From the NCBI RefSeq assembly GCF_007856155.1, contig NZ_CP042266.1:1736001-1800000 (forward strand): 64,000 nucleotides of DNA. The letters run 5' to 3'. A program made the translations under genes and the position numbers. The notes under the pieces are model-generated. The model saw only the letters and a program-made list of their open reading frames with translations. It did not search any database and had not been told where the DNA came from. Source of the DNA: Streptomyces qinzhouensis (GTDB lineage: Bacteria > Actinomycetota > Actinomycetes > Streptomycetales > Streptomycetaceae). Shown here one piece after another: positions 14,995-23,739 of the stretch; position 1 is the first letter of the stretch, and every line of letters begins with the position of its first letter.

Positions 14995-15652
14995 GCAACA
15001 CGATGCGGACCGCGAACCGCAACCCATCGACGAGGAGGCCGCCTGGGCGGCGATCGTCGCGGGGTACGGGGAGGAGCCGCCGGATCCGCCGGGGGCCAAA
15101 CCGTTCAAGTCGGTGGAGGGCCTGGCCGCGCTGGAGGCCCCGGTCAACGAGAAGCCGGTGCCCGGGCCCGCGCGCGGCCCCGCCGCGGACCCGGTGCCGG
15201 AGACTGCGGCCCCGGAGGGCGCGGGCCCCGGCGACGGGCAGGACTCCGATGACGCGCGGGGCTCCGGTGACGGCGAAGCCTCCGGGCCCGGTGATGTGCC
15301 GCGGCTCGGGAGTTCCATCGTCTTCGCCCCGGGCGTCGGCGGCGCGGGCCCCCGGGACTATTCGGTCGCCGAGGCCAAGGAAGACGATCTCGACGAGAGC
15401 GACGAGGGGCATTTCGTCCCGCCGGAGCCGCCGCCGCTGCCGGAGGCCGATGTCACGGCGAAGTTCGCCTGGCTCGCGGTGGTCGGCGGACCGGTTCTGA
15501 TGCTGATCGCGGTGCTGCTCCAGTGGGATATGACGTGGTGGCTGACCACCCTCTCGGTGGGCGGCTTCCTCGGCGGCTTCGCGACGCTGGTGGCCCGGAT
15601 GGCGGACGACGACGAGGAGGACGAGGACCCGGGGCGGGGCGCGGTGGTCTGA
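14987..15652 (+). CDS. Acidic membrane protein of unknown function
   Basis: 221 residues. The first ~150 residues are hydrophilic, rich in Asp/Glu/Pro/Gly and probably disordered; two membrane helices follow (AWLAVVGGPVLMLIAVLLQW and TTLSVGGFLGGFATLVARM) with a short acidic tail DDDEEDEDPG. GTG 14987 lies 8 bases inside the end of the esterase gene and is preceded by GGAGGGGAGC. This architecture is common in actinomycete proteins named only as membrane proteins; no domain recognised. The 125 bases after it contain two copies of GGGCCGAGAGTGTG. Confidence 0.8.
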   Translation: MAEQHDADREPQPIDEEAAWAAIVAGYGEEPPDPPGAKPFKSVEGLAALEAPVNEKPVPGPARGPAADPVPETAAPEGAGPGDGQDSDDARGSGDGEASGPGDVPRLGSSIVFAPGVGGAGPRDYSVAEAKEDDLDESDEGHFVPPEPPPLPEADVTAKFAWLAVVGGPVLMLIAVLLQWDMTWWLTTLSVGGFLGGFATLVARMADDDEEDEDPGRGAVV

Positions 15653-15777
15653 CGGCGGACGGCCCGGCCCGCGGGCGTTGTGCCTTCCGCCCGTGGGGCG
15701 TGTCCCGCGGCTCCCCCGGCCCGTGCCCGAGCGGCGCGGGCCGAGAGTGTGTGGGCCGAGAGTGTGCGGGCCGGGCC

Positions 15778-16551
15778 TCAGGCCGTGGTCGCGGCGGGGA
15801 TCCGGAGGGCGGCCAGGACCGGCAGATGGTCGGTGGCGGTGCGCAGATCCGCCTCGGCCACTCCCGGCAGTCGCGAGGGCACCCCGCAGGCCAGCACCTC
15901 GACGTCCGGGCCGGCGAAGAGGGCGTCGATCCGCTTGCGGGGCGCGCCCGGGGGGAAGGTGTGCTCACCGCCCCAGGGCGCGACCGCCCAGCCGTCCTGG
16001 TGTCCGGCGGCGAGCCGTCGGAAGCCCGGCCCGTCCGGCTCCTCGTTGATGTCCCCCGCCGCGACGGTGTACGCCGTGCCGAGCGCCGCGAGCCGGTCCA
16101 GCACCATCCCGGCCTGTGCGAACCGCTCCCGGGGGTGCAGGCTGAGGTGGCAGCTCACCACACCGAGCGGGGCGGAGCCGCCGAACCGTACGACCGCGGT
16201 CGCCAAGCCGCGGCGGTGCTGCCCCCGGGTGAGCGGCAGCAGGACGTCCTCGGTCCGGTCCACGGTCGCCCGCAGTGAGCAGAGCAGCAGCGGTCCGGCG
16301 GCGGTGGCGCCGCCGGACAGCACCACGAGGTCCGTCTTCGACGCCAGCCGGGCGGCGTGCTTGCGCCAGCGGAAGAACCGCGGCGCCTCCTGGATGAACA
16401 CCAGGTCGGGGGCGCAGGCACGGATCACCCGGACCAGGGCGTCCTCGTCGTCCCGGAGGGAGCGGATGTTGTAGCTGAGCGCCCGGACGACGACGGATCC
16501 ATCGGGATTCGTACGGGAGTTGGGCATCGCGCTGATCGACATGCGCCCCAT
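15778..16551 (-). CDS. Endonuclease/exonuclease/phosphatase family protein
   Basis: 257 residues with the EEP (DNase I-like) fold: LSYNIRSLRDD near the N-terminus, IQEAPRFF with the metal Glu, SCHLSLHPRERFAQ, AGDINEEPDGPG with the catalytic Asp-Asn pair, RIDALFAG and the terminal TDHLPVLAALRI with the catalytic Asp-His. A secreted or cytoplasmic hydrolase of nucleic acid or phosphoesters; no signal peptide visible. Start uncertain: ATGs at 16551, 16542 and 16527 all lack a good ribosome site; the longest is given. Substrate not inferable. Confidence 0.85.
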   Translation of the reverse strand: MGRMSISAMPNSRTNPDGSVVVRALSYNIRSLRDDEDALVRVIRACAPDLVFIQEAPRFFRWRKHAARLASKTDLVVLSGGATAAGPLLLCSLRATVDRTEDVLLPLTRGQHRRGLATAVVRFGGSAPLGVVSCHLSLHPRERFAQAGMVLDRLAALGTAYTVAAGDINEEPDGPGFRRLAAGHQDGWAVAPWGGEHTFPPGAPRKRIDALFAGPDVEVLACGVPSRLPGVAEADLRTATDHLPVLAALRIPAATTA

Positions 16552-16683
16552 TCTGGCAACTGCGCCGCCGCGGGGCGCGGCTCTCGGACAGGCTGCCGGC
16601 CCGGACCGGCGCGGACCGGCGCCCTGCCCGGGCCCGAAGAACGGCCCCGGGCCCGAAGAGCAGCCCGCGGCCGGTCCGGCCGG

Positions 16684-17631
16684 CTACCCCTGGCGTGCCA
16701 GATCCGCCGCGCCGACCAGACCCGCGCGGTTGCCCAGCTCGGCCGCGAGGACCTGGGCGTGCGGGCGCCACTGGGAGCCGACCAGCCAGCGCCGGAAGGA
16801 CTTGCGGACCGGGTCGAGGACGAGTTCGCCCTCGTCGGAGACGCCACCGCCGACGATGAACGCCGACGGATCGAAGAGGGAGGCCAGATCGGCGAGCCCG
16901 GCGCCGACCCAGCGGGCCAGTTCCCGGAAGGAGTCGACGGCGACGGTGTCGCCCTGTCGCGCCGCGGCGCTGATGTGCTGGCCCTGGATACCGTCGACGG
17001 TACCGTCGCCGAGGCCGAGGAGGACCGCCGCCCGCTCCGGGGTCGCGGCCGCCCGCTGGCGGGCGTAGCGGACGAGGGCGCGCCCGGAGGCGTACTGCTC
17101 CCAGCAGCCCTGGCTGCCGCAGCCGCAGAGCAGCCCGTCCGGTACGACCCGGACATGGCCGAACTCCGCGGCCACGCCGAAGCGTCCGCGGCGGAGCTTG
17201 TTGCCCATGATGATGCCGCCGCCGAGGCCGGTGCCGAGGGTGATGACGATGACGTCGTGATGGCCCTGTCCGGCGCCGAAGCGGTACTCGCCCCAGGCCG
17301 CCGCGTTCGCGTCGTTCTCCACGACGACCGGCAGGCCGACGCGCTGTTCGACCTTGTCCTTCAGCGGTTCGTGGCGCCAGTTGATATTGGGCGCGAAGAT
17401 GACCGTGGCGCGCTTGTCGTCGACATAGCCGGCCGCGCCGATGCCGACGGCCGCGATCTCCCCGCCGGTGCTCGCCCGTGCTCCGTCGACGGCGGTGCAG
17501 ATCGCGTCGGTGATGCCGTCGGCAGTCGGCGGAGTGGGGACGGTGTGGGTGTGGAGGATGGTGCCCTCCTCGTCGACCACGCCCGCCGCGATCTTCGTTC
17601 CGCCGATGTCGACGCCGATGGTGAGTGCCAT
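16684..17631 (-). CDS. glkA: ROK-family glucokinase
   Basis: 315 residues. N-terminal ATP motif VDIGGTKIAAGVVD, second phosphate motif GTGLGGGII, catalytic Asp in ENDANAAAWGE, zinc motif CGCGSQGCWEQY characteristic of ROK kinases. Phosphorylates glucose with ATP; in S. coelicolor the corresponding enzyme GlkA also mediates carbon catabolite repression, which this orthologous position (from memory SCO2126) suggests here. ATG 17631; upstream lies a 136-base gap to the next gene. Confidence 0.94.
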   Translation of the reverse strand: MALTIGVDIGGTKIAAGVVDEEGTILHTHTVPTPPTADGITDAICTAVDGARASTGGEIAAVGIGAAGYVDDKRATVIFAPNINWRHEPLKDKVEQRVGLPVVVENDANAAAWGEYRFGAGQGHHDVIVITLGTGLGGGIIMGNKLRRGRFGVAAEFGHVRVVPDGLLCGCGSQGCWEQYASGRALVRYARQRAAATPERAAVLLGLGDGTVDGIQGQHISAAARQGDTVAVDSFRELARWVGAGLADLASLFDPSAFIVGGGVSDEGELVLDPVRKSFRRWLVGSQWRPHAQVLAAELGNRAGLVGAADLARQG

Positions 17632-17767
17632 GTGTCCCTGTTGTCCCTGCGATCGGTTCGAGCCCGGACGGGGGCAACCGTACCCGAGCGGGGCCGGTTT
17701 CCGGCCGGATGTGATCACCGGGGCGGCCGTCGGGACCGGCCCGGCGCCGGGCCGTTCACCAGCGGGG

Positions 17768-18265
17768 TCAGTCGTCGAGGTCGATCTTCTCGCCGGCCGC
17801 CGGACCGTCGTCACCGCGGTCGTCGCGACCACGGTCGTCGGCACCGCGCTCCTCGGCACGGGGGCCGTCCGCCGGCTTCTCCGTGGTCGCGCCACGGGTC
17901 CAGCGGTGCTCCTGGCCCTGGACCGCGGAGCGGTAGGCCTCGAGCAGTTCGCCCCCGGCGGCGGCGAGATGGTCGAAGACCTGGGGGTTCCGCTCGATGA
18001 CCGGCTCCACCGCCGACCTCGCCTGGTTCACGAACTGCTGGACGGCGCTCTGCGCGGCCATCCCGGGCAGCGAGGACTGGAATTCGGTGACCTTGTCGGC
18101 GACGGCGCCGAACAGTTTGCGCAGCTCGTCGGCGGCCGTACCCGGCGGGGTCCCGTACTCGGCACGCCGGCGGGCCTTCTCCGCCTCCAGGTCCTCGGCG
18201 CAGGCATCGCCCCAGGGGTCGGCGGACACGTCGGCGTCGGCGGGACGTCCGGTGGCATCGCTCAT
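17768..18265 (-). CDS. Conserved actinobacterial protein (DUF5304-like)
   Basis: 165 residues, no catalytic motif. An acidic N-terminus (DPWGDACAEDLEAEKARRRAEYG) is followed by a helical core (about 45-110) and a disordered Asp/Arg/Gly-rich C-terminus ending KIDLDD. Start at ATG 18265 because AGGAG lies 6 bases upstream; an upstream in-frame GTG overlaps that site. It follows the ArsA-like and SRPBCC genes on the same strand (gap 65 bases) and probably shares their transcript. Function unknown. Confidence 0.75.
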   Translation of the reverse strand: MSDATGRPADADVSADPWGDACAEDLEAEKARRRAEYGTPPGTAADELRKLFGAVADKVTEFQSSLPGMAAQSAVQQFVNQARSAVEPVIERNPQVFDHLAAAGGELLEAYRSAVQGQEHRWTRGATTEKPADGPRAEERGADDRGRDDRGDDGPAAGEKIDLDD

Positions 18266-18330
18266 CTCGTACTCCTGCACAGGCGCGTCGATTGGTCTCC
18301 TTCGACGGTACCCGACCCCGGGCGAACCGT

Positions 18331-19536
18331 TCAGTCCCGCTCGGGCCAGAGCCCGGGATCCGGGGTGAAGCGGACGGTCAGCACGCCGTCGGCCAACGCG
18401 GCGCCGGTGACCGTGCAGCGGCGGAGTACGGAGGGCAGGGGAACGATCCTGCGGAACGGGCCCACGGTGAGCACGAGTTCACGGCCGCGCCGCACCAGGC
18501 CGAGCCGGTCCTTGGTGGCACCGGGCAGGGCGATGGTCCAGGTGAGGATCCCGTCCTCGGCCCGCCGGTCCTCGACGCCCTCGTCCGAGGGGCCGGGGCG
18601 GGGCGCCGCGGAGTCCGCGTCCGCCGGCTCCGGGAGGGCGAGCCGGATCAGATCGTCGGCGCCGCGGGGCTCGCGCCCCAGGTGCGCCACCCGGCACACG
18701 GCACCCCACTCGTCCCAGTCGCCCCAGTCGTCCAGGCATTTGGTCTGCTCGGCGGTGAGGCCCGCCAGCCAGGGGTCGGCGGAGTGGGCGGGCAGCAGCC
18801 GGTTGGCGACCAGCGCACCGACCCGCAGCCCGTGCAGCGCGAGCCCCGGCCGAGCGGCCCGCAGCGCGTCCGTGGCCGCCGGGGACGGCTCCGCCACCAG
18901 CAGCAGACCGGTCCCGGGGGCGGTGAGCAGCGCCTCGACGGCGGCCAGCTCTCGGTCCCAGCCCGCGGCGGTGTCGTACAGCCACTGCGCGGGCATCGGG
19001 ACCCCGGCCAGCTGGGCGAGCACGGGCCGCAGGGCGCGGGCGGCCTGCCGCTCCTGAGGCAGCAGTCTGCGCAGATACCGGCGCAGCTGTCCGGGCAGGG
19101 CGAGCAGGGCGACGGTCTCGGCGAGCGGCGGCAGATCGACCACGACGAGATCATGGTCCGCGGCCCCGCCGGTATGCCGGGCGACCGCCCGGAGCAGGGC
19201 GAACGGTGCGCTGCCCGGCAGCTCCGTCAGCTCCTCGCCGGCGAGCGGAGCCGCGCCGAGCAGTTCCAGCGCGGCCCCGGCCCGTTCCTGGAAGGCGAGG
19301 AACTCGTCCCGGAAGTCGGTACCCGCGTCGATCCGCGCCACCCGCAGGCCGGGGGCGGCCTCCGAGGGCGTGGCCGACGGCGGCGCGTCGAGCCCGAGGA
19401 CGGCCGCCAGGGCCTCCCCGGGCTCGGGCGACAGCAGCAGGGTCCGGCGGCCGCCGCGGGCGGCGGCCAGCGCGGTCGCCGCCGCGACGGTGGTACGGCC
19501 CGCGCCGCCGAGCCCGGTGACGAGGACCGTCCGCAT
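18331..19536 (-). CDS. ArsA/GET3-like ATPase with altered P-loop
   Basis: 401 residues resembling the anion-transporting ATPase (ArsA/GET3) group: deviant Walker A at residues 7-16, switch-like LVVVDLPPLAETVALL, LLVAEPSPAATDALR, VGALVANRLLP, and a C-terminal beta-sandwich (ILTWTIALPGATKDRLGLVRRG) like the ArsA HSP20 domain. The P-loop reads GLGGAGRTT instead of GKGGVGKTT: both the signature Lys and the catalytic Walker Lys are replaced (Leu9, Arg14). No arsenic-ligand Cys triad is seen. ATG 19536 overlaps the stop of the SRPBCC gene (ATGA). Likely a tail-anchored or client-binding ATPase relative of uncertain activity. Confidence 0.8.
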   Translation of the reverse strand: MRTVLVTGLGGAGRTTVAAATALAAARGGRRTLLLSPEPGEALAAVLGLDAPPSATPSEAAPGLRVARIDAGTDFRDEFLAFQERAGAALELLGAAPLAGEELTELPGSAPFALLRAVARHTGGAADHDLVVVDLPPLAETVALLALPGQLRRYLRRLLPQERQAARALRPVLAQLAGVPMPAQWLYDTAAGWDRELAAVEALLTAPGTGLLLVAEPSPAATDALRAARPGLALHGLRVGALVANRLLPAHSADPWLAGLTAEQTKCLDDWGDWDEWGAVCRVAHLGREPRGADDLIRLALPEPADADSAAPRPGPSDEGVEDRRAEDGILTWTIALPGATKDRLGLVRRGRELVLTVGPFRRIVPLPSVLRRCTVTGAALADGVLTVRFTPDPGLWPERD

Positions 19537-19985
19537 CAGACCGCGGATCCGCTCTCGACGCGCTTCTTCAGCCCGTCGAGGGCACGGTCGATGATGACCT
19601 TCTCGGCCTTGCGCTTGATCATCCCGAGCATGGGGATCTTGACGTCCACGGTGAGCCGGTAGGTGACCTCGGTACGGTCGCCGCCGTCCACCGGGCGGAG
19701 CGTGTACGAGCCGTCGATGGCCCGCAGCATCTGGGACTTCACCAGGGTCCAGCTCACCTCGTCGGCACCGCTCCAGGTGTACGCGAGGGTGTGGTCGTCC
19801 TTGATCGCCCCGGCGTCCAGGACCAGCCGGACCTCCTCGGCCCGCCCCTCGGCGTCCCGCGAGACGACCTCCGCCTGCTTCACCTCGCCGGTCCACTCGG
19901 GGTAGCGGTCGAAGTCGGAGATCACGCCCATGACTTCGGCGGGCGCCGCGTCGATGATGATGCTCGAGCTGGTGTGTTCCGCCAT
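19536..19985 (-). CDS. SRPBCC-superfamily (START/cyclase-like) protein
   Basis: 149 residues with a lipid-binding-type helix-grip fold: N-terminal SSSIIIDAAPAEVMGVISDFDRYPEWTGEVKQAEVV typical of the polyketide-cyclase/dehydrase group, DGSYTLRP strand, and a long C-terminal amphipathic helix (AEKVIIDRALDGLKKRVES). No signal peptide. Binds a hydrophobic ligand by family analogy; ligand unknown. Translationally coupled to the ArsA-like gene through ATGA, which suggests the two products act together. Confidence 0.82.
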   Translation of the reverse strand: MAEHTSSSIIIDAAPAEVMGVISDFDRYPEWTGEVKQAEVVSRDAEGRAEEVRLVLDAGAIKDDHTLAYTWSGADEVSWTLVKSQMLRAIDGSYTLRPVDGGDRTEVTYRLTVDVKIPMLGMIKRKAEKVIIDRALDGLKKRVESGSAV

Positions 19986-20137
19986 CGCCGCGGCTCCTCA
20001 CAGTGCGGTTCCCGCCCGGGACACGGACGGACGCCGCACGTCCCGGGATGGAAGGGTGAATATGTGGTGTGCAGGCTATCGCGACCGGGGACGCGCCCGG
20101 TCCACGCCCCGGACGATCACGCGGAGAACGGACCGTG

Positions 20138-20920
20138 TCACCACTCAAGACTCCACGGCCGCCCGGTCGAGGCGAAGTGGCCGACGTTGACGCACTCGGT
20201 CGCGCCGACCCGCATCCGGGACACCAGCGGCTGGTGGACATGGCCGAACAGGGCGTACCGGGGCCGCACCCGGTGAATGGCGTCCAGCAGGGCCGCACTG
20301 CCGCGCTCGAAGCGGCGGGCGACCGTGTCGTACGTCAGCTCCGGCACCTCCGGCGGAATGTGCGAGCACAGCACATCGACCTCACCGAGGGCCTCGACCT
20401 TCGCCGCGTACTCCTCGTCGGAGATCTCGTACGGCGTGCGCTGGGGGGTACTCAGCCCGCCACCGACGAAACCGAAGACCAGACCGCCGATCTCGGTGCG
20501 CTCGCCGTCGAGGACGGTGACACCGGGGCGGGCGTACTCGGGCCACAGCCCCGGGATGTCGACATTTCCGTAGGTGGCGTACGTCGGGGTGGGGAAGGCC
20601 GCGAAGAGCTCCGCGTACTGCCGGCGGACCGCCTCCTCGATCAGCGCCTCCCGGTCCCCACCGCCGAGATCCAGCCGCGACCACAGCTCCCGGGCCAGGT
20701 CACGGGCCTCGTCGAAGCGGCGGGCGGTACGCAGGGAGACGATCAGACCGGCGTTCTCGACACCGAAGAGATCAGGGAAGATCCCCCGCGAATGATCGTG
20801 GTAGTCGAGGAAGAGAACGAGATCCCCCAGACAGATCAGAGCATCGGCACCGGCACCCGCGGCGGCGAGATCCGCCGCGTTACCGTGCACATCACTGACG
20901 ACATTGACCCGTGTACTCAC
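20138..20920 (-). CDS. Calcineurin-like metallophosphoesterase
   Basis: 260 residues. Metal motifs: VVSDVHGNAAD (D-x-H), ICLGDLV (GD), TYGNVDI (GN[HD]-type, here GNVD), CSHIPPE and FGHVHQPLVSR (GHxH). Two-metal phosphoesterase of unknown substrate. Start set at GTG 20920 because GGAGG lies 8 bases upstream; the ATG at 20962 is upstream of that site. Divergent from fadD across a 525-base gap that contains the dispersed repeat at 20980. Confidence 0.85.
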   Translation of the reverse strand: MSTRVNVVSDVHGNAADLAAAGAGADALICLGDLVLFLDYHDHSRGIFPDLFGVENAGLIVSLRTARRFDEARDLARELWSRLDLGGGDREALIEEAVRRQYAELFAAFPTPTYATYGNVDIPGLWPEYARPGVTVLDGERTEIGGLVFGFVGGGLSTPQRTPYEISDEEYAAKVEALGEVDVLCSHIPPEVPELTYDTVARRFERGSAALLDAIHRVRPRYALFGHVHQPLVSRMRVGATECVNVGHFASTGRPWSLEW

Positions 20921-20979
20921 CCGCACGCCCTCCCCATGACTCCGCCCGGCCCCACCGATCAAGCCTAGGCCGTCGGGCC

Positions 20980-21111
20980 TTTTTTCGAGGCTCGGTTCGC
21001 CTCCGGGGCGCTTTAGCCGTGTTCTTCAGTCGATCGTGCTCGATCACTCGTTCCTCGCGATCTCCGCGCGTTCTCCCTCCAGAACACGACGCGCCCCTTC
21101 GGCTCACTCGC
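20980..21111 (+). repeat. Dispersed ~130-bp intergenic element, copy 1
   Basis: About 130 bases nearly identical to the reverse complement of 53845-53975 (roughly 90% by eye). Shared blocks include GGCTCGGTTCGCCTCCGGGG, TTCTTCAGTCGATCGTGCTC, CGTTCCTCGCGATCTCCGCG and CCCCTTCGGCTCACTCGCC; variable spots lie between them. It starts with a short hairpin AGGCC-GTCG-GGCCT and six T residues. A truncated extra copy of the distal block CCCCTTCGGCTCACTCGCC recurs at about 21181-21200. It lies in the gap between the divergent genes at 20920 and 21446; the remainder of that gap has no gene. Confidence 0.85.
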
Positions 21112-21357
21112 CGCACCATGAGGCCGGGCACGCCATGAGGTCGGGCAGGCGTCGCGGACCTGGCGTTGAATCGGCGCACCCCTTCGGCTCACTCGCCTTA
21201 GGTCCCGGGGGGCGATGGGGTCGCGTGGCGGACCTGCCGTTCTTCCGTGTTACGGCACCTGTCGACTACCGTGGGACCAGGTCGTGTCTTGTGGATCTGC
21301 GGTACGCCGGTGACGGCGGGTGTGACGCACGGAACATCTGGCCGGGACCCCCTACCC

Positions 21358-21383
21358 GGAACGGGCTACCGGTGGGTAACGTC
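21358..21383 (+). promoter_or_regulatory. Possible ECF-type promoter of the acyl-CoA ligase gene
   Basis: GGAAC, 17 bases, then CGTC resembles an extracytoplasmic-function sigma promoter and would start transcription about 55 bases before the TTG at 21446. The spacer also holds CTACCGG and GGTAAC repeats. Weak, motif-only call. Confidence 0.25.
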
Positions 21384-21445
21384 CGGGCAGCCCAGTGCAC
21401 CCGCCACGAAGCTGTGGCGCCGGCGCCCGATGAGGAGCAGCAGTC

Positions 21446-23251
21446 TTGCGCGAGTTCAGCCTTCCGGCCCTGTACGAGGTCCCCGTCGACGGGAACCTGA
21501 CGGACCTCATCCACCGCAATGCCGCTCAGCACCCCGATGTCGCGGTCATGGGCCGCCGGACCGACAGCGGCTGGACCGATGTCACCGCCCGGCAGTTCCT
21601 CACCGAGGTACGGGCCGCCGCCAAGGGCCTGATCGCCTCCGGTGTCGAGCCCGGTGACCGGGTGGCCCTGATGTCCCGTACCCGCTACGAATGGGTACTG
21701 CTCGACTTCGCGATCTGGAGCGCGGGCGCGGTGTCCGTGCCCGTGTACGAGACCAGCTCGGCGGAGCAGATCGCCTGGATCCTCTCCGACTCCGGCGCGG
21801 TCGCCATCGCCGTCGAGAGCGCGGCACACGCCGAAACCGTCGCCTCCGTCCGGGACGATCTGCCGAGACTGCGCTCGGTCTGGCGTATCGACGGCGGCGC
21901 CGTCGACGAGCTGACCGCAGCGGGCGCGGGGATCACCGACGCCACGGTCGACGAGCGCGGCGGCAGGCTCAAGGCCGACGACGTGGCGACGATCGTCTAC
22001 ACCTCGGGCACCACCGGGCGGCCGCGCGGCTGCGTCCTGACCCACCGGGCGTTCTTCGCCGAATGCGGCAACATCGTGGAGCGCCTCAAGCCGCTCTTCC
22101 GTACCGGCGACAGCTCCGTCCTGCTCTTCCTGCCCGCCGCGCACGTCTTCGGCCGGATGACCGAGCTGGCCGCGGTGATGGCGCCGATCAAACTCGGCAC
22201 CCTCCCCGACATCAAGACCCTCACCGACGATCTGGCGGCCTTCCGGCCCACGGTGATACTCGGCGTACCGCGAGTCTTCGAGAAGGTCTACAACTCGGCC
22301 CGGGCGAAGGCCCAGGCCGACGGCAAGGGCAAGATCTTCGACCGGGCGGCCCGGACCGCCATCGACTACAGCAAGGCGCAGGACAGCCCGCAGGGGCCGT
22401 CCCTGGGGCTGCGGCTGCGGCACGCGGTCTTCGACCGGCTCGTCTACCGCAAGATCCGGGCGGTACTCGGCGGCCGCGGCGAGTACGCGATCTCCGGCGG
22501 CGCGCCCCTCGGCGAACGCCTCGGCCACTTCTTCCGGGGCATCGGCTTCACCGTCCTGGAGGGCTACGGGCTCACCGAGTCGTGCGCGGCGACCGCCTTC
22601 AACCCCTGGGACCGGCAGAAGATCGGCACGGTCGGCCAGCCGCTGCCCGGCACGGTGGTACGCATCGCGGACGACGGCGAGGTGCTGCTCCACGGCGAGC
22701 ACCTCTTCGAGGGCTACTGGAACAACGACGAGGCGACGGCGGACACCCTCCGCGACGGCTGGTTCCACACCGGTGACATCGGCACCCTCGACGAGGACGG
22801 CTATCTCTCCATCACCGGCCGGAAGAAGGAGATCCTGGTGACCGCGGGCGGCAAGAACGTCGCCCCGGCGGTCATCGAGGACCGGATCCGGGCCCATGCC
22901 CTGATCGCCGAATGCATGGTCGTCGGCGACGGGCGGCCGTTCGTGGGCGCGCTCATCAGCCTGGACGAGGAGTTCCTGGGCCGCTGGGCCGCGGGGCGCG
23001 GCAAGCCCGCGGGGTCGACGGCGGAGTCGCTGCGGGACGATCCCGATCTGCTGGCGGAGATCCAGCGGGCGGTCGACGACGGCAACGCGGCGGTGTCCAA
23101 GGCGGAGTCGGTACGGAAGTTCCGGGTGCTGGGGGCGCAGTTCACGGAGGAGGCGGGTCATTTGACGCCGTCGCTGAAGCTGAAGCGGAGCGTGGTGGCG
23201 AAGGACTTCGCGGACGACATCGAATCCCTCTACCGGGTCGCCTCCCGCTGA
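21446..23251 (+). CDS. fadD: Long-chain fatty acid-CoA ligase (AMP-forming)
   Basis: 601 residues; activates fatty acids through an acyl-adenylate and transfers them to CoA. AMP-binding motif YTSGTTGRPRG (residues ~190), GVPRVFEKVY, the EGYGLTESCAA motif, WFHTGDIG and the C-terminal GRKKEILVTAGGKNVAP hinge are present. The final Lys-bearing segment LKLKRSVV fits the catalytic C-terminal lysine. TTG start at 21446 is supported by GAGGAG 9 bases upstream. Resembles the FadD15/long-chain group with VPVYETSS. Monocistronic in appearance. Confidence 0.93.
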   Translation: MREFSLPALYEVPVDGNLTDLIHRNAAQHPDVAVMGRRTDSGWTDVTARQFLTEVRAAAKGLIASGVEPGDRVALMSRTRYEWVLLDFAIWSAGAVSVPVYETSSAEQIAWILSDSGAVAIAVESAAHAETVASVRDDLPRLRSVWRIDGGAVDELTAAGAGITDATVDERGGRLKADDVATIVYTSGTTGRPRGCVLTHRAFFAECGNIVERLKPLFRTGDSSVLLFLPAAHVFGRMTELAAVMAPIKLGTLPDIKTLTDDLAAFRPTVILGVPRVFEKVYNSARAKAQADGKGKIFDRAARTAIDYSKAQDSPQGPSLGLRLRHAVFDRLVYRKIRAVLGGRGEYAISGGAPLGERLGHFFRGIGFTVLEGYGLTESCAATAFNPWDRQKIGTVGQPLPGTVVRIADDGEVLLHGEHLFEGYWNNDEATADTLRDGWFHTGDIGTLDEDGYLSITGRKKEILVTAGGKNVAPAVIEDRIRAHALIAECMVVGDGRPFVGALISLDEEFLGRWAAGRGKPAGSTAESLRDDPDLLAEIQRAVDDGNAAVSKAESVRKFRVLGAQFTEEAGHLTPSLKLKRSVVAKDFADDIESLYRVASR

Positions 23252-23354
23252 GGGGTACACCGCGGGGCCGCGGGGCGCCTCCCTGTCCGGGGGTGCCCGC
23301 ACCCCTGGGCCGCGTCGGCCCCTCGTGCGCCGGGCCGGACGGGGTTTGTTTGCC

Positions 23355-23432
23355 GACTGCGGGCCGTCTGTGGCTTGTCGCGCAGTTCCGCCCCCTACGC
23401 CTCCGGCGTGGGGGGACCCCCAGCGCCCCTAA
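23355..23432 (+). repeat. Streptomyces-type intergenic repeat (GTCGCGCAGTTCC family)
   Basis: Contains GCCGACTGCGGGCCGT, CTTGTCGCGCAGTTCC and GGGGGGACCCCCAGCGCCCCT. The same string, inverted, is at about 40815-40902, with related copies at 40606-40660 and 40708-40763. Such blocks are frequent between Streptomyces genes. The rest of 23252-23739 contains no supportable gene. Confidence 0.7.
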
Positions 23433-23739
23433 GAGCCCTTCCCGACCTCGTCTGGTAGAGAGCCTGCGGCAAACAGAGTCCTTGGGCACCCGGTCATGTC
23501 GAGTGACGTGGGAGGGGGGTGCAGGGTCGCCCCCGCAGCGGACCTGCGACAAGCACAGCTCGCCGGAGCACAGTGCATCGCAGGCCGCGAGGAGGTGAGC
23601 CCGGAGGCCACCGACCCACCCGCACCCGACAAGGCCCTGTGCATACCCCACGTCGCAACCACGCCCAACCACCGCAGCGACCCGCACACCACAGGCCGGA
23701 CCGCCCCGGGCCCCCGGGGCGCCCCCCGGGGGCGACGCG

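Noticed and set aside
20892..21179. Open frame encoding a basic peptide (GGRTRGDREER...) on the minus strand
   Set aside because: It covers the dispersed element; the two copies differ at non-synonymous sites, there is no ribosome site, and the frame overlaps the metallophosphoesterase start. Treated as non-coding repeat.
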